Source of the DNA: Endocalyx cinctus
Lineage: Eukaryota; Ascomycota; Sordariomycetes; Amphisphaeriales; Apiosporaceae
Direction of reading: 5' to 3'
NCBI GenBank assembly: GCA_001600455.1
Contig: BCKC01000001.1
Coordinates: 5,606,441 to 5,670,440 of the forward strand
DNA: 64,000 nt
This document shows positions 1 through 10,186 of this stretch, piece after piece. Position 1 is the first letter of the stretch, and the number at the start of each line of letters is the position of its first letter. Under the pieces are notes generated by a model that saw only the letters and a list, made by a program, of their open reading frames with translations, was not told the origin of the DNA and searched no databases. The translations under genes and the position numbers were made by a program.

Positions 1-398
1 TAAGTTGTAATTGACGCCTCTCCTAGTGTAAGGGATGATGGTTTGGTATCGCTATCTCGCTAGACGGCAAGCGGTTGGTGTATATTTGCTCAATACGGCC
101 GCATGAGTGAGTCACCTCTCGAAGTCGTGATTATAACAACTTTTAACCGCGTTTGAATTGTAGATATTCATAGCTAATTGGAATTTTTCGTCATAGCTAC
201 GTCGCTCGAGGAGAGAATTGCGAGGGCCTTTCGACTACCCGAACAAGGAAACAGGTAGTAAACCATACACGCATCCAAGTCCATAAATGTCCACTATTCT
301 CAACTTTCCATACTGACCAATAGGACCACTTATCACCCTTATCAGGAAACACTATGGAAATCGTTTTGATATCAGTTTGCGGGAGAGATTGCATTTCC
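1..398. other. Intergenic DNA, left edge
   Basis: No supported gene is visible here. The stretch lies downstream of the aldo-keto reductase stop codon and probably holds its 3' untranslated region. The reading frames present are short and show no family motif. Confidence 0.5.
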
Positions 399-1514
399 TT
401 ACAATTCACCGACGTCATCGTCTAGGACCGTAGGGTCATCCAAATCCGCAAACAACTTCACACCCCAACCCTTGCCGGGGTTATTCATCCGAGTCCTCTT
501 GTCTTGATTTGAAATAGACTTCATCTCCTCGTCCGTGTAGGTGATGTTCAGCGCTCCGTAGTTCTCCTCGATATACGCCTCGTGCACGCTCTTCGGAATG
601 ACGACGGTACCGCGCTGCAGGCCCCAGGCGAGGATCGCTTGCGCCACCGTCGCCTTCTTGGACTCGGCAAGACTTTCCCAAAAGGGGTCTTTCATGATAG
701 GATCGAGACCTCTGTCGTACTTCGGGTTCGTGTTCCCCAAGGGGGAGTAAGCGATCACTTTCACGCCGATCTCGTCGTGGAAGTCGACGAAGTCCTGCTG
801 TTGCAGGTACGGGTGAGTCTCGAACTCGTGCGCGTACGGGCAGATCTCGCACGCCTTCATGATCGTCTCGACGTCTTTCTTGGCGAAGTTGGAAATCCCG
901 ATGTTTCGAGTCAAGTTCGCCCGCACGAGATCCTCCATCACTCGCCAGGTGTCGACGATTGACATCTCCTTGTCGAGTTTGGTCGTGTCCGGGACAAAAG
1001 CGACCGGCCAATGCATGAGATAAAGATCGAGGTAGCCCACACCTAAGTCGTAGATAGATTTTTTGATAGCCGTCATAGCTTCATCGGACCGGTGTTGAGT
1101 GTTCCAGAGTTTGCTCGTGATCCAAATATCTTCTCGAGCCACATTTGCTGCTCCGATACCTTTCCCTACTTGATCTTCGTTCCCTTTAGTCAGAGTTAGC
1201 GAGAATTTTCTCCAAAGAAAAAAAAAACACGAAGGATAAGATTCTTACTGTAGATCCAAGCAGCATCGATATGGTTATAACCTGATTCTAAAGCGAATTC
1301 TGCGGCATGAGCGACCTATTTTAAAGTAATTAGTATTAGGCACACGGTATCTAGAAACCTGTCCTATAAAATTACGTACTTTGTCTCTGTCTGATTGCCA
1401 TGTCCCTAATCCCAAATGTGGTATGTCGTGAACATTAGAAGAGGGTATTTCCGTTTGTCGCAGCGCCGAGACAAACCCCACAACTGTGATTAACCATGTT
1501 GTAAAAGAACTCAT
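399..1514 (-). CDS. Aldo-keto reductase, 3 exons, 328 aa
   Basis: NAD(P)H-dependent aldo-keto reductase, which reduces carbonyl compounds to alcohols in a TIM barrel. Exons on the minus strand are 1514-1380, 1315-1249 and 1183-399; the sum of 987 nt is a whole number of codons. Splicing joins the family signature GYNHIDAAWIY to RNEDQVG. The catalytic tetrad is complete: Asp62, Tyr67, Lys92 (in TSKLW) and His125 (in LMHWP). The second intron falls inside codon 68, directly after the catalytic tyrosine. Intron 1 has a GTACGT donor and a TACTAAT branch point. The first 18 residues are hydrophobic and end in FVSA, so this copy may carry a signal peptide or anchor, which is unusual for the family. 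Length matches the usual 300-330 aa. The substrate cannot be told from sequence. Confidence 0.93.
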
Positions 1515-3080
1515 TATATTAGTAGTAAGAAATGGAATTTATCCTACTTAAGTCTAATCCGCGTTCAATAATACGATGATGAACAAACTCAAGATCCCAT
1601 TAAATTTTCTCCTGAGGAGAAAGAGAGGTAAAGCAATAGACGTCGCAATGATTGAGATCAACGGATCGGACCCCGGCACCTCCGCATTTGCCTTTGGGGC
1701 TTGCATACGTACATGACATCACCAAACACAGGTCTCCGACCGTGACGGGTGTGATAGATAAGAGGGTCGTGTGCGTATCTATACGTATACGGCAACAGCG
1801 TTGATTAACGATAATTCAAAATGTATCTCTCTAAGAGGCGTCCTTAATTATCACAGTTGATATCTGCTCATATGAATCAAGCTTAGAAGTTAATTATGTC
1901 ATGTAATCACTCGATAACTCTTGAAAAGGGGTAATTATACATGCAATCATATAGTTATTTATCTGCGTTTTACCAGGTACAAATATATTTGAAATCAATA
2001 CTAATACCTTTCCCATCTTAATTTCTGTTTACTCAAAGAACTCCAAACTCCGAAGTAAGTAGAAAGAAGTTCACGGGAACCCTCTCATTCTATTATTTGT
2101 TTGTTTTCTTTTCTCAATTAAATCCAGTCTTTCCAATATAATTTTCTAGAAAGGCATCAAATCTGCTGCTTCAGGCCGTTTCCAAAGAAATATGAACAAG
2201 TTATACTAAAAAAAAAAAATCAATAATAATTGAAACGGTCTTCAATCATTTCGCACGGGTCGCGGCCCCAGCTTGCATTTACGAGTGACCAAAGAGGATC
2301 AGACAAGAATTTTCGTCAGTTCCTCACGAGCTTCCGCACTTATTTTATGTCTAAAATCTTGGGGGGTTCGGAATCAAATTTTCGCTTGCCATGGAAATCC
2401 ATTTGAATGCGTTTTTGGGGCCTGTTGTTTATATGATGCATGCGAAGCAGAAATTCCCCAGAACGCCTTCATCGTTCTCCTCTTTCGATCTGTGATCTTG
2501 CCGGGGAAGTATGCCGCTTTCTATCTCGAAGTCCAAGAATTCAGTAAAGAGTAGCATTACATGTTCGCGTGTGAGGAGTACCTCGGGCCCGGTAACGAGG
2601 ACCGAATTATGTATTTTAAGGTGTATTTTATTAAAATGAATTGTGTAAACTGTTATACCTTAGTGAAGTTCTTAATTCGCCTTTCAGCCAGAACTGGGAG
2701 AGACCAGCTTCGTATTCAAGGTTTAGCTCTCCAAAGCCGCCCAAAAAAGCTTTAGAAATGTATTTTACATCTTTGAATAGAGTAGGCACAAGGCTTTGAT
2801 CAAGACGGCCTCAAATGCAAATTACGAATGGGCGTTAAGGTGAGTTTGCGGTACTGTACACGACAAGACAAGCCTCTTGATAGGGTTAAGGTTTCCTCTT
2901 ATGCATTTTTGACTTGTTAAGCTAACTAATAGCGGTTATTTATCATTGCAATATTAGACTAAAGTTTATATATGTAAAGTTGTGTTGAAATAGCCCTTTA
3001 TAGAGCATCATTTATCTAACGACTTAATGCACCCTACGTACCCTACTTGAGATAACTCTCATTCCTCTATAAGAATCTTG
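1515..3080. other. Intergenic DNA between aldo-keto reductase and HRQ1
   Basis: This 1.6-kb AT-rich stretch holds the aldo-keto reductase promoter side (near 1515) and the HRQ1 3' side (near 3080). Two short plus-strand frames at 2273-2554 and 2561-2755 have no recognisable domain and no fungal-like exon context. I treat them as chance. Confidence 0.5.
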
Positions 3081-6000
3081 CTAACCTTTAACATTGTTCT
3101 CGAGAAACTTACTTTTCGATTGTACAGGAGTAGCCAAAACGACGGTCTCTATTCCCGCCGGACTTGACTCTTCTGGCCCCATAGGCAAGGCCTCGACGTC
3201 GATTTCGAGATTGAGCAGCGCCTTTAGTATGACAGAACTCCCAGCTTTACTCATGACCTCGTTGGCATCCTTACAAAGCTCGGAGCAAACACACTCAGGA
3301 CAACCTGTCGCACAGTGACAGTTTTGCACGCGATCGAGTGCCTGGGTGAGAAGAACGTCTATAAACTCAAAAGCTTTGGTGCTAATGCCCGATCCGTTCG
3401 CACCGCCTTTCGCATCGTAGAACGTCAGTCTTGCTGGCCGTTTTCTGGAGCTTTCTCTTTGGGCGAATTCCTTCATGCTATTTTTACACTCGGTTCGTAC
3501 ATCACCAGGCATGCTGATGACGAAATTGGGCATCAGACTCATAACCGCGTGTTCAGCTGCATGTATAGCACCGGCAACATGTAGTCGTCGTTCTACGAGA
3601 ATCTCGAGGGCAATCTTGGGCACATCTACCCACATGCCCTTAGAATATCGAATGATAGGCGGGTTGTCTACATGAACGGCATCGAGTATGCGGCGCTTCT
3701 TATCAACTTTGAAGTAGCCAAATACGTTTTGTGTGATCTGAATCGAGCCGTGAAATGCCCGTGACATTGACCTAGGAATACCACGGATTGCTTCAGTCTC
3801 AATCGGATCGATGTCAGTAAAATCTCGCTGTTGAGTCGTCCACTCCACTTTAACTTTTTCAACTCTCGCTATCTTCTTATCAGGTTGAAAATCCCTAACA
3901 AGATACGAATTTCCTTGGTGTAAAAAGATTGCGCCATCGTAAATAGTGAAGAAGGCCCTCGAAGCTTCTAGCTCTTCTAGAACAATATTCTTGCCGTGAG
4001 ACATGTCAACAATCGCGAAATGATCATCTTCAGTGTCACGGATAGCGACGTATCGAGACGGAACTGGCCGGAATCTGTCATGGCAATGATAGTACCCTAG
4101 ATCATCTTTTATGAGACGTTCTTCTGCAATTTTCGCTAAATCTTTGGTGAAGTATGGTGCATCTTCAACAGGTTTGATTGGCATTTCATATGCTGCGCAC
4201 TGTATATGGCCTTCAAGCACCAGCATATTTTCTAGATCAACCTGAAGCTCACAGTTCGGTTTCGTGAATAGTTCTTCTGGATTCTGCATGTAGTGCTGGT
4301 CCGTTGGGAAGCAGTCCCCGACGAGGATAGAGAGCGAGTCCTTATTCCTCCTTCCAGCTCTGCCACTCTGCTGCCTGAGATTCGCGATAGTATAGGGGAA
4401 TCCGAGGGTTATCACGCAATCCAGGGTGCCGATATCGACACCCAACTCGAGCGCAGTGGTGGCAATTATTCCCATAAGCTTGCCTTCAAACATTTCGCTC
4501 TCGATCCTTCGGCGGTCCTGGGGGGTGTATCCACCACGATAGCCCATGATACGAGCTGCGCACTCGGGGCGGCCAAGTGATTCCATTTCATTCCTTGCTG
4601 CGGTGACTAATTCCTCGCATTGCTTTCTCACTCGACAAAACGCAATCACGCGAACACCGCGCAGAATCAACTGACAAAATAATCGAGCGCACTCTGTGAG
4701 CGCATTTCCACGTCCACTCGATGGATCACCTGGATCCTTGTAAGGTGTATTCCAACAGAGAAATTCCTTGCGCCCGGATGGTGATCCATCGAAATCTATT
4801 AGGTGTACATCTTCGAGACCGAATATTGTTTTGAAGTGTTCCCGGGGATTCGCCACAGTAGCTGAACAGGAAACGAACCGAACTTTACGATTGCCCACTG
4901 CAGCACAGATACGGCGAAGACGTCTCATAATAAAAGCAACATGAGAACCCATTAAGCCATTATAATAGTGTAATTCGTCGACTAGAATTTCAAAGTTAGC
5001 TGAGACATCAAAATTCTCCAGGAAAGACGACATACCGACAACATAACGTAGATTCTTCAGAAACGTGCGCCATCTAGCCTCTTGGGGCAAGATAGTAATG
5101 TGTAGCATGTCGGGGTTAGTAAAGATAATACGGGCTTCATCACGAATTTGGTTTCTTTCCTGCATCGGAGTATCACCATCAAACGTTTCCACGAGTGTGT
5201 TCTCTAAATTCGTTAGGTATGCTAGCATTTCTTTCAAACTTCTCTTTTGGTCCTGTGCTAGTGCCTTTGTCGGAAAGATATACATAGCTCGGGTGTTGTG
5301 GTCTTGCTCAAGGGCGTGTAGAACGGGTAGTTGATAAATGAGCGACTTCCCAGAGCTCGTAGAAGTTGATACGACTACATGGCGTCCTGCATTCAGATGA
5401 TTAATTGCTTCCGTTTGGTGAGCATAGAACTTAATAATCCCCTTGGCGTTATATAGCGCATTCACCATGTCTTGGCTTAGAAGAAAATCTAATTCTCCAT
5501 AGACAGGCTCTTGCGCCTCAAATGCTCGGTGACCGTCTGGTACGATTTGGCCGGTGTACCATGAGCTACTCTTAATCTCTTCGACTATCTCGGGTATGCT
5601 CTTCCTCTCCTTGGGTATGGACTTAGGTATCGTATTTTGTTCGGGCTTCGGCGTGGTAGCCTCCACTTCAGAGCGGAATGGGATATATGACTCTGCTTCT
5701 TGTCGAAGTGCGATCTCAGGGTCGAGTTTAGCCTCGACGCACCGATTTAAGAAATTATTTATGGAGTTGATGAACTTCTGGTTCCGCTTCTCAATCAAGG
5801 TTGTCAGCTGTTTCTGGCTGTACACCGGCATTTTCAAGTCTTCGTCCCGGAGTCTCCTGCTCGGGTTCACGGCTTCGCCAGTCTTCTTCTGCTGAACTTG
5901 CCGTTTCAGGTCACCGTCAATAAATTCAAAATATAGAACCTCCTGACCGCTAGGGACCAAGTCATCAGGATGCCTACTACCGAGATCATCGAGACCGGTT

Positions 6001-6599
6001 ATACCGCCGACGGATGCATCCGGCGCTGGACCCTGAGCCGTGATGTCCTGCCGTCTAGACGATTTGAATGCCGTATCTCGTTCAGAGCCTTTCACGTCCG
6101 TCTGTAACATAAGTTCGTCAACGTAGGCAAAGTTGATACCCTCTGGTCGCACCGCGACAATTGCAGCCACATCTTCGACCTTCAACTCGCGTTTCGTATG
6201 AGACTCGACAGCCGAGCGTATGGTGTCAAACGTTGTCACCAAATGCTTTCTAGTAGAACAAAATGTGAAAACAAGATTTAGCGCTCGATGTGTCTTCTCT
6301 AATTCTCTGAACAAGGGTGGCCATTCAACCAGGCATTCCACGGGAGCGTTCTGCTTTGGCGCTCTCTTTTTCTTGGATGATGCTGTGACTTCTCCCTCAG
6401 GTGTTTCTCGCCTTTCTTCTTTATCATTTTGAGGGTTATTCTCCCCAATGCCCGATGCCTCTGGTGGGTCAGTAGCCTCTATATATTCATCCTCCACGGT
6501 ATTCGAAGGAGTTTCTGACGTCGCCCTCTTCCTTTTCCGCCTTATCACTCGGTTTGAAACTGTAGCGGCTTTCAAGGATGACATATTACGTATAATCAA
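3081..6599 (-). CDS. hrq1: ATP-dependent 3'-5' DNA helicase HRQ1 (RecQ4-like)
   Basis: Superfamily 2 DNA helicase of the Hrq1/RecQ4 group, nuclear, linked in yeast to crosslink repair and telomere maintenance. Motif I (STSSGKS) is near residue 417. Motif II is DELH near 523-526 once the intron is removed. Motif III (SATVANP), motif V (TTALELGVDIGTLD) and motif VI (QQSGRAGRR) follow in order. The C-terminal half matches the MZB/DUF1998 region, with a cysteine cluster (CHCATGCPECVCSELC). Exons are 6599-5036 and 4981-3081, giving 1154 aa. The 54-nt intron 5035-4982 (GTATGT donor, GCTAAC branch, CTAG acceptor) has no stop and keeps frame, so a naive translation gives 1172 aa. Splicing restores YVVVDELHYYNG. 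The N-terminal 330 residues are charged and poorly conserved. ATG at 6599 is used; Met6 is an alternative start. Confidence 0.95.
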   Translation of the reverse strand: MIIRNMSSLKAATVSNRVIRRKRKRATSETPSNTVEDEYIEATDPPEASGIGENNPQNDKEERRETPEGEVTASSKKKRAPKQNAPVECLVEWPPLFRELEKTHRALNLVFTFCSTRKHLVTTFDTIRSAVESHTKRELKVEDVAAIVAVRPEGINFAYVDELMLQTDVKGSERDTAFKSSRRQDITAQGPAPDASVGGITGLDDLGSRHPDDLVPSGQEVLYFEFIDGDLKRQVQQKKTGEAVNPSRRLRDEDLKMPVYSQKQLTTLIEKRNQKFINSINNFLNRCVEAKLDPEIALRQEAESYIPFRSEVEATTPKPEQNTIPKSIPKERKSIPEIVEEIKSSSWYTGQIVPDGHRAFEAQEPVYGELDFLLSQDMVNALYNAKGIIKFYAHQTEAINHLNAGRHVVVSTSTSSGKSLIYQLPVLHALEQDHNTRAMYIFPTKALAQDQKRSLKEMLAYLTNLENTLVETFDGDTPMQERNQIRDEARIIFTNPDMLHITILPQEARWRTFLKNLRYVVGMSSFLENFDVSANFEILVDELHYYNGLMGSHVAFIMRRLRRICAAVGNRKVRFVSCSATVANPREHFKTIFGLEDVHLIDFDGSPSGRKEFLCWNTPYKDPGDPSSGRGNALTECARLFCQLILRGVRVIAFCRVRKQCEELVTAARNEMESLGRPECAARIMGYRGGYTPQDRRRIESEMFEGKLMGIIATTALELGVDIGTLDCVITLGFPYTIANLRQQSGRAGRRNKDSLSILVGDCFPTDQHYMQNPEELFTKPNCELQVDLENMLVLEGHIQCAAYEMPIKPVEDAPYFTKDLAKIAEERLIKDDLGYYHCHDRFRPVPSRYVAIRDTEDDHFAIVDMSHGKNIVLEELEASRAFFTIYDGAIFLHQGNSYLVRDFQPDKKIARVEKVKVEWTTQQRDFTDIDPIETEAIRGIPRSMSRAFHGSIQITQNVFGYFKVDKKRRILDAVHVDNPPIIRYSKGMWVDVPKIALEILVERRLHVAGAIHAAEHAVMSLMPNFVISMPGDVRTECKNSMKEFAQRESSRKRPARLTFYDAKGGANGSGISTKAFEFIDVLLTQALDRVQNCHCATGCPECVCSELCKDANEVMSKAGSSVILKALLNLEIDVEALPMGPEESSPAGIETVVLATPVQSKSKFLENNVKG

Positions 6600-7048
6600 G
6601 ATGCATTTAAGCCAGAATTTAATTGCTATTGATCATTGTTGCGAGTTATCAATAATCAGGGATGCAAATAACAATTGATGAAGTCATCTTTCCAGCCACG
6701 CGCACTAACATACAAAGAAGAGCTACGTCCACGGGTGCCTAGTAGGTACCTGTGGCGCGAAATTCGAACGCTTCCACGTGATTTCAATTTAACTGGATAC
6801 CTTTATGTATTTATTGAAGGTATGTACTTAAACTGTAAACTTCTCTCGACCTATCACATGATTTGACCCCTTGGCCCCCTTTTCTCCATGTCCCCTTACG
6901 GCAGGTCTGTTCTTACAGAAACACGCTTCCAGATACTGATTTTCGATATGCGTAAATATTACATCCCCCTAAGCCAGCATTTAATCAGAACCGGCATTCG
7001 ACTGTTCCCCAACACCCACGACGTACCGCTCCCGCCCCTCTCACGAAG
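6600..7048. promoter_or_regulatory. HRQ1 upstream region / RRM-gene 3' end
   Basis: The 449-bp gap lies between two minus-strand genes and must hold the HRQ1 promoter and the end of the RRM-gene transcript. No specific operator could be assigned. Confidence 0.4.
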
Positions 7049-8050
7049 TCATGACAAGCAAGTACCCAAGCCGGAGCAAGAAGGCCGATCCTGCGACCGC
7101 GACGTCCTCGAAGCGGGCATCCGCTCGGCCCTCTCGGCGTCGGACTCGCACGGGTCCCTCCCGTAGAAGTTGACGATCTCCGGGTGGACGTTGCGCAGGG
7201 CCATGCTCGCGAACATGGCCTGGCACCGGTAGCTGCCGAAGCGGTACTCGCACCAGGCGAGCCCGGTCTCGCCGTCGGTGCCGTGCTCGACGACGCGATC
7301 GAGGTCGTACTTGACGTAGGCGTCGAAGAACCGGCCGAGGCTGCGCGCGTTGACGAACTCGGCGGGACCTTTCACGTGCAGGACACGCGACAGCCGGTGG
7401 CCGGCGGATCCGCCCTGCTCGGCCGTCTTGTGCTTGTTCCAGCGCGCGCGCGCCCGGTAGGTGCCGCCGGCCGACGCCAACAGCTTGCCGTCTTCGATCT
7501 CGTCGATGACGGCGCGGGCGTTGGCGTGCTTGAAGAAGTGGACTTTGGCGACGGCGTTCGTGTGCCGTCCGGGGACCGGTCGGCTGATCACGGTCGCGTA
7601 GATCTTGCCCTTGCCTTTCAAGCCGTCTATCAGTCTCGAGTAGGTTATGTCCGGGTGTAAGTTCGTGATCCAGATGCTCGTGTTCTCGTTGTTTGTGATA
7701 TCGGCTGACTGGTTTGAGGAGATGTAGGGATTTCCATGATAGTTCGGGCTCATGCCAATGCTCAGGCGGTACTTCAGCTGCTCCTTGGTAAGCGGGGGTC
7801 TACCTTGCTGTCCTTTCTTTGCGATGAGGGCCTCGTTGGACGGTACAAACACCTTCGGTGCCTGTGGATTCTTCTGATCATTTCGTTAGTTCATCTTCGT
7901 GTCTTTTATGCGATCAACCATAATATTTTTCTAGCTTTCTTTGCCACATACTTTCTCCGTGACTTGGTGTCCAGAAGTTGACAGAGTTGGATCACCCGAG
8001 ACTTGCTGATGCGTCGGCATCGCCTCCTTCGTTTCCGTGCTGGATCCCAT
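7049..8050 (-). CDS. RRM-fold RNA-binding protein, 2 exons, 307 aa
   Basis: Predicted RNA-binding protein of unknown specific role. Exons are 8050-7952 and 7873-7049; the intron has a GTATGT donor, an AACTAAC branch and a TCAG acceptor, and the 924 nt stay in frame. Exon 1 gives a polar 33-residue leader starting MGSSTETKEAMP. A first RRM-like unit begins at TSIWITNLHPDITYSRLIDG (beta1 to alpha1) and continues to AVAKVHFF (RNP1-like beta3). A second, weaker unit begins at SRVLHVKGPAEF and includes GLAWCEYRF. The C-terminal 25 residues are disordered. The coding part of exon 2 is much more GC-rich than its flanks. The start rests on the good splice fit, and the family name on visual similarity only. 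Confidence 0.75.
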
Positions 8051-9886
8051 GTTGACTACTGTTAAACGTATGCGGCAATGTATACTTGAGGTCTAGAAAA
8101 ACGTCGATTCACAAAGTAACTCGTTTCAAGTGAAGTAAGAGGAATACAAATCGTTGGATAAACAGCTGATTGGTTACTTTTTAAGTTGAACAGAATAAAC
8201 AAAGATGCGAATTATCCAGATGCGATGACTCGTGTCAGTATGAACTGTGAAGCGTGATTCCTGTTAATGGTGATCGGCGGAGTAATCCCAAGTCCTAGGA
8301 AGGTTATAAAAAGGCGGCGATACCAGAGTTTATCAACCAAGATTGTTAGACACAATCTCTTCTGAGTCCATAGAACTTGAAAATTTTAATGTTGGCATTT
8401 CTTCTTGAGTGGATATTACACAATCAATCTAGATTTAAAGAAAGTGAGACTGCACACTGCTAGAGCAAGCCCAGCTACCCGGCCGTCATATGTGTGATGT
8501 GACTGTTTACAAAAACGGATCGGCTAGGAAACTGAAACATGCGAGAAGGGTGCTTGGTTGGCGACAACTTGGGAGTAAGAGTAGAGAATTTCTTTAGGTG
8601 GCATGAACATTGACTCGCTTGTGTAGGGCAGGGGTGTAAGATATTTCAGATGAAAAAAGATATTCTCCCTACATAGTGTTACATGCCCATGGGGTATGGC
8701 ATAGATATTTCAAAGTATGAACAAGGTGAGCAAGCCGATTGGTTCCATACGCACGGGAAGGGTTTAGACCAACATTCTTCGAGATCGTTAAGCCTAGATT
8801 ACTCAGATCAGGTATCTGCCTATTTATACTCATTCAGAACATGTTTGGTTATTCCCTGATAATGTTTGTATTGAAGTGAAAGATTATTTGGTGGCAATTC
8901 CTAATTATAGTCATCCTGTGTTTGAGCTGTTTTCTCCAGAAGTTAGATGTTTATGATTTTTATATGACACACCTGCTGGTTAAGGGGCAATATCGGAACT
9001 GTATCTGTTTTCTCAGATTGCTAGTTCTAGGAAGTATCTTGCGCATCTATTCGGCGATTGGAGTGTATATTAATATAGTCGTCAAACTGTCTCCCCGTCA
9101 AAAGATTCATTTAAAGGGGAGCTGTATACCTGAATCCCGTAGATGATAGTTAGTTGTGACAGTGTTAACAAATTTAGAAAAAAGTGTAGTGTTAATGGTA
9201 TTTCCATTGGATCTACAACAGAATAATCACACTCGCCCTTCAAATAATTTCATGCTAAACTTGAAATAATGCTTAAATTTATACGAGTTAGTTAGGTCAT
9301 ATGAGGGTAGATTTAGGCATCAAGTGCAGGCAGGGCCTTTACATTTCCCACAGGACATCGTCAGTACGTTCACAGTAAAGGGGTTTATCAAACCGTCTAA
9401 TTGTTTCTCTTCTTCGATGGCTAGTACCCATGGACAGTAATTACATAGGTGCCTAGCACGCCATGTGGTTATCACAGGTTATACGACAAAACAAACGAGT
9501 GCTTGGATCCCAAGTGGTTGACACATTAAGCGCTATAATGCCTTGAAGGCGGTAACTTTTTTCTTTTTTTCTTTTCTTTTTTTTTAAATCTTTCAAGTAC
9601 CGTGACAATATTTCCACCACGACCAGACCCTATTTCAAAGTGATCAAAGAGAGATCCAAACCTCTCCCAATCGGGTATGCCCCCAAAGAAAACTCCGTTT
9701 CAAAGATTCCCTGTACTAGTCGTATTTTGTGGGCAGATAGTTGCACCCCTCCTCCTCCCATCCTTAGACTACCATTGTATCATCAATGTGATCCCTCGCT
9801 TGGAAATGCAGGATACCTAAAACCCCCTCATAACTCATTGCTCAACGTGACTCGCAGGCGCATGCCTGAAATTAAATCACGTCCAC
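8051..9886. other. Intergenic DNA
   Basis: The 1.8-kb stretch is AT-rich and holds the promoter side of the RRM gene at its left. It includes a T-rich tract at about 9554-9585. Small frames at 8922-9146 and 9640-9903 show no domain and I consider them chance. No RNA gene is recognisable. Confidence 0.5.
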
Positions 9887-10186
9887 CTAGGGTGCAGCCT
9901 TAGAAGACAAGTCCGAGGTCATCCTCTTTCTGGAACGCGTCATGGGACCCTGCATCTCCTCTACTCTACGCTTGCTCTGTCCAGAACCCTCGCTGTCTGG
10001 AGCCGAGGATCTAGAAGTATGCTCGACGCTTACTGTTGTTTGATTTGCGTCCCCGGTACTTTCAACGTCCTGTTGCTCTTTCCCGTCCTTTTCAGGTTTG
10101 GGATCCTCGATGCTTCCTGAAACCGACTTCTGGAGCTTAGATCTAGACGAGTCGGATTGGGTTTCAAAATAGTCTTCAGCGGTACC
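9887..10186 (-). other. In-frame 99-codon coding-like tail after the Ran-binding protein stop
   Basis: Directly after the TAG at 10189-10187 the same reading frame stays open for 99 codons to a second TAG at 9889-9887. The predicted stretch is acidic and serine-rich, with a basic nuclear-signal-like end (SKRRVEEMQ, then MTRSRKRM). It has the polar, low-complexity make-up of the protein it follows. Three explanations are possible. The first is alternative 3' splicing: an acceptor ending in TTAG at 10187 would join exon 2 in frame to give 545 aa. The second is stop readthrough, and the third is a recent CAG-to-TAG mutation that shortened the protein. I cannot decide between them from sequence alone. 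Confidence 0.6.
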
